A DNA stretch of 64,000 nucleotides. It comes from Methyloferula stellata AR4 (lineage in GTDB: Bacteria > Pseudomonadota > Alphaproteobacteria > Rhizobiales > Beijerinckiaceae). A program made the position numbers and the translations under genes. The stretch spans positions 3,054,001 through 3,118,000 of the forward strand of contig NZ_ARWA01000001.1 in the NCBI RefSeq assembly GCF_000385335.1, written 5' to 3'. Of the stretch, positions 62,852-64,000 are shown piece by piece. Positions within the stretch are counted from its first letter, which is position 1, and each line of letters opens with the position of its first letter. Below the pieces are notes generated by a model. The model had not been told where the DNA came from. It saw nothing but the letters and a program-made list of their open reading frames with translations, and did not search any database.

Positions 62852-63153
62852 GCCTCCTCGCTTTCAATGGCCTTCCTGCGTGGGCATGGGCCCTCGGCCT
62901 CGCGGCGCATTTCGGCGCCGGAGTCGGACTGGGCCTTGTCTATTTTCGGGCTTTAATGTGGAACGCCCGGTTGTTTGCTTTGGGCGGTCGCGTGACGACG
63001 GCGATCGGTCTGATGATTGGCCGCTTCGCTCTTTTGGGCGTGCTGCTGATAGCGGCGAGTCTGGAAGGTGCCCTGCCGCTGCTCATTACGGCACTCGGCG
63101 TGCTCCTCGGCCGCTGGCTCGTCATGCGCAGAGCGATGGACACCGCATCATGA
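62848..63153 (+). CDS. atpR: N-ATPase AtpR subunit
   Basis: A 101-residue membrane protein with three hydrophobic segments (WALGLAAHFGAGVGLGLVYF; TAIGLMIGRFALLGVLLIAA; LPLLITALGVLLGRWLVMRR). Arg residues inside the helices (GRFALL, GRWLVMRR) are the family feature and may contact acidic residues of the c ring. AtpR occurs only in N-ATPase operons, which makes this the most diagnostic gene of the set. Confidence 0.9.
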   Translation: MSLLAFNGLPAWAWALGLAAHFGAGVGLGLVYFRALMWNARLFALGGRVTTAIGLMIGRFALLGVLLIAASLEGALPLLITALGVLLGRWLVMRRAMDTAS

Positions 63154-63848
63154 GGTCACCACTCAGCAGCGTCACACTCTTTCATCTGGGCCCTGTTCCG
63201 ATCTCCGCCGGCGTCGTGACGACCTGGGCGATCATGGCGGTGCTGGTCATCGGCAGCATCATTGTCACCCGCAGGCTGTCGCTCGTGCCGTCAAAGGTGC
63301 AGGCGGCTTTCGAGCTGATCGTCGATGTGCTGGACAGTCAGATCCGCGCGACGATGCAGCTGGAGCCTGCGCCCTACCGCGCCTTTATCGGGACTTTGTT
63401 CGTCTTCATCTTTGTTGCCAATTGGTCCACACTCATACCGGGTGTCGAACCGCCGACAGCGCATCTTGAAACCGATGCCGCACTCGCGCTCCTCGTATTT
63501 GTGGCGGTGATCTGGTTCGGCATCCGGGCCGGCGGAATCGGCGGTTATCTCGCGACTTTCGCTTCGCCCAATCCGATCATGATTCCACTCAACTTCATCG
63601 AGAGCCTCACACGCACGTTCTCATTGCTTGTACGCCTGTTCGGGAATGTGATGAGCGGGGTCTTCGTGATTGGCATCGTTTTGTCGCTCGCGGGCCTTCT
63701 GGTGCCAATCCCGCTGATGGCGCTCGATCTCCTGACCGGGGCGGTGCAGGCCTATATTTTCGCGATCCTGGCGATGGTCTTCATTGCCGGGGCGATCAGC
63801 GAAACACAATCCAAACCAGACACATCCAGCCAAGGGACTCCTTTATGA
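63150..63848 (+). CDS. atpB: N-type ATP synthase subunit a
   Basis: Ion-channel subunit of 232 residues. It has FIFVANWSTLIPGVEPPTAHLETD, NPIMIPLNFIESLTRTFSLLVRLFGNVMSG with the essential Arg in LLVRLFGN, and a final helix AVQAYIFAILAMVFIAGAIS. The ATGA junctions with atpR and atpE show coupled translation. Confidence 0.95.
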   Translation: MRSPLSSVTLFHLGPVPISAGVVTTWAIMAVLVIGSIIVTRRLSLVPSKVQAAFELIVDVLDSQIRATMQLEPAPYRAFIGTLFVFIFVANWSTLIPGVEPPTAHLETDAALALLVFVAVIWFGIRAGGIGGYLATFASPNPIMIPLNFIESLTRTFSLLVRLFGNVMSGVFVIGIVLSLAGLLVPIPLMALDLLTGAVQAYIFAILAMVFIAGAISETQSKPDTSSQGTPL

Positions 63849-64000
63849 ACTGGCTAGCCTTCGTCAGCATCATCTCGGCCGCTGTGGCGGTCTCGTTCGG
63901 GGCGATCGGCCCGGCGCTCGCCGAAGGGCGCGCGGTGGCTGCCGCCATGGACGCCATCGCACGCCAACCCGAGGCGGCCAACACTATCTCGCGCACATTA
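63845..64000 (+). CDS. atpE: N-type ATP synthase subunit c, 3' end beyond window
   Basis: The first 52 codons of the rotor-ring subunit: NWLAFVSIISAAVAVSFGAI, then GPALAEGRAVAAAMDAIARQPE, the first helix and polar loop (RQPEAA). The Glu in PALAEG is in the first helix where N-type c subunits carry a second carboxylate. The second helix with the main ion-binding Glu lies beyond the window, so ion specificity cannot be judged. Confidence 0.92.
   Translation, partial: MNWLAFVSIISAAVAVSFGAIGPALAEGRAVAAAMDAIARQPEAANTISRTL

Overview
The window reads as one chromosomal segment of a methanol-oxidising alphaproteobacterium, most likely a Beijerinckiaceae methylotroph or methanotroph (Methylocella/Methylocapsa/Methyloferula type). 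The basis is a complete mxa methanol dehydrogenase operon plus a xoxF-type dehydrogenase, an MxaI and MxaF close to the alphaproteobacterial forms, Rhizobiales-style small proteins (GCG_CRPN, DUF1236, DUF3309, DUF6163) and an LdtR/L,D-transpeptidase pair. Genus is an inference; no rRNA gene or methane monooxygenase is present. All assignments come from reading the sequence and from memory of the families; no database search was run.

Positions 1-18.1 kb form a methanol oxidation island. On the minus strand, in order of transcription, lie a NarXL-like sensor kinase and regulator (16.36-14.25 kb), mxaF, J, G, I, R, S, A, C, K, L (13.84-4.26 kb), a second sensor kinase/regulator pair (4.05-2.07 kb) and a xoxF-type gene cut by the left edge. 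MxaF has the DYA motif of the calcium enzyme. The xoxF product has the DYD motif of the lanthanide enzyme. mxaD and a beta-propeller gene are divergent at 16.57-18.12 kb. Three consecutive hairpins separate mxaF from mxaJ, and helically phased TTGGAAG repeats lie upstream of mxaF.

Positions 18.1-28.5 kb hold small secreted or membrane proteins (several His- or Gly-rich), an MHS-family transporter, an outer-membrane transporter, a methyltransferase-like protein and one frameshifted gene. Positions 28.5-40.6 kb form a tightly overlapping minus-strand catabolic operon: a molybdenum hydroxylase (medium, small, large subunits), a branched-chain-amino-acid-type ABC transporter, a CoxG-like protein and a methylmalonate-semialdehyde-type dehydrogenase. 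Divergent from it is an unusual regulator made of two complete TetR units in one chain, with a near-consensus promoter and two matched palindromes 51 bp apart.

Positions 40.6-47.7 kb contain small proteins, a lytic transglycosylase, the molybdenum storage protein pair mosB-mosA with composition unlike its neighbours, tRNA-Trp and a molybdopterin-domain protein. Positions 47.7-60.3 kb are housekeeping: nusB-ribH, ribE-ribD-nrdR-glyA, an L,D-transpeptidase with its MarR-type regulator, an enoyl-CoA hydratase-family protein and hemB. From 60.7 kb to the right edge runs an alternative N-type ATP synthase operon (atpD, C, Q, R, B, E) with every junction an ATGA overlap.

A composite palindromic repeat occurs three times (33.2, 42.2 and 48.7 kb). 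One copy lies in frame within the probable N-terminus of the LivM permease.
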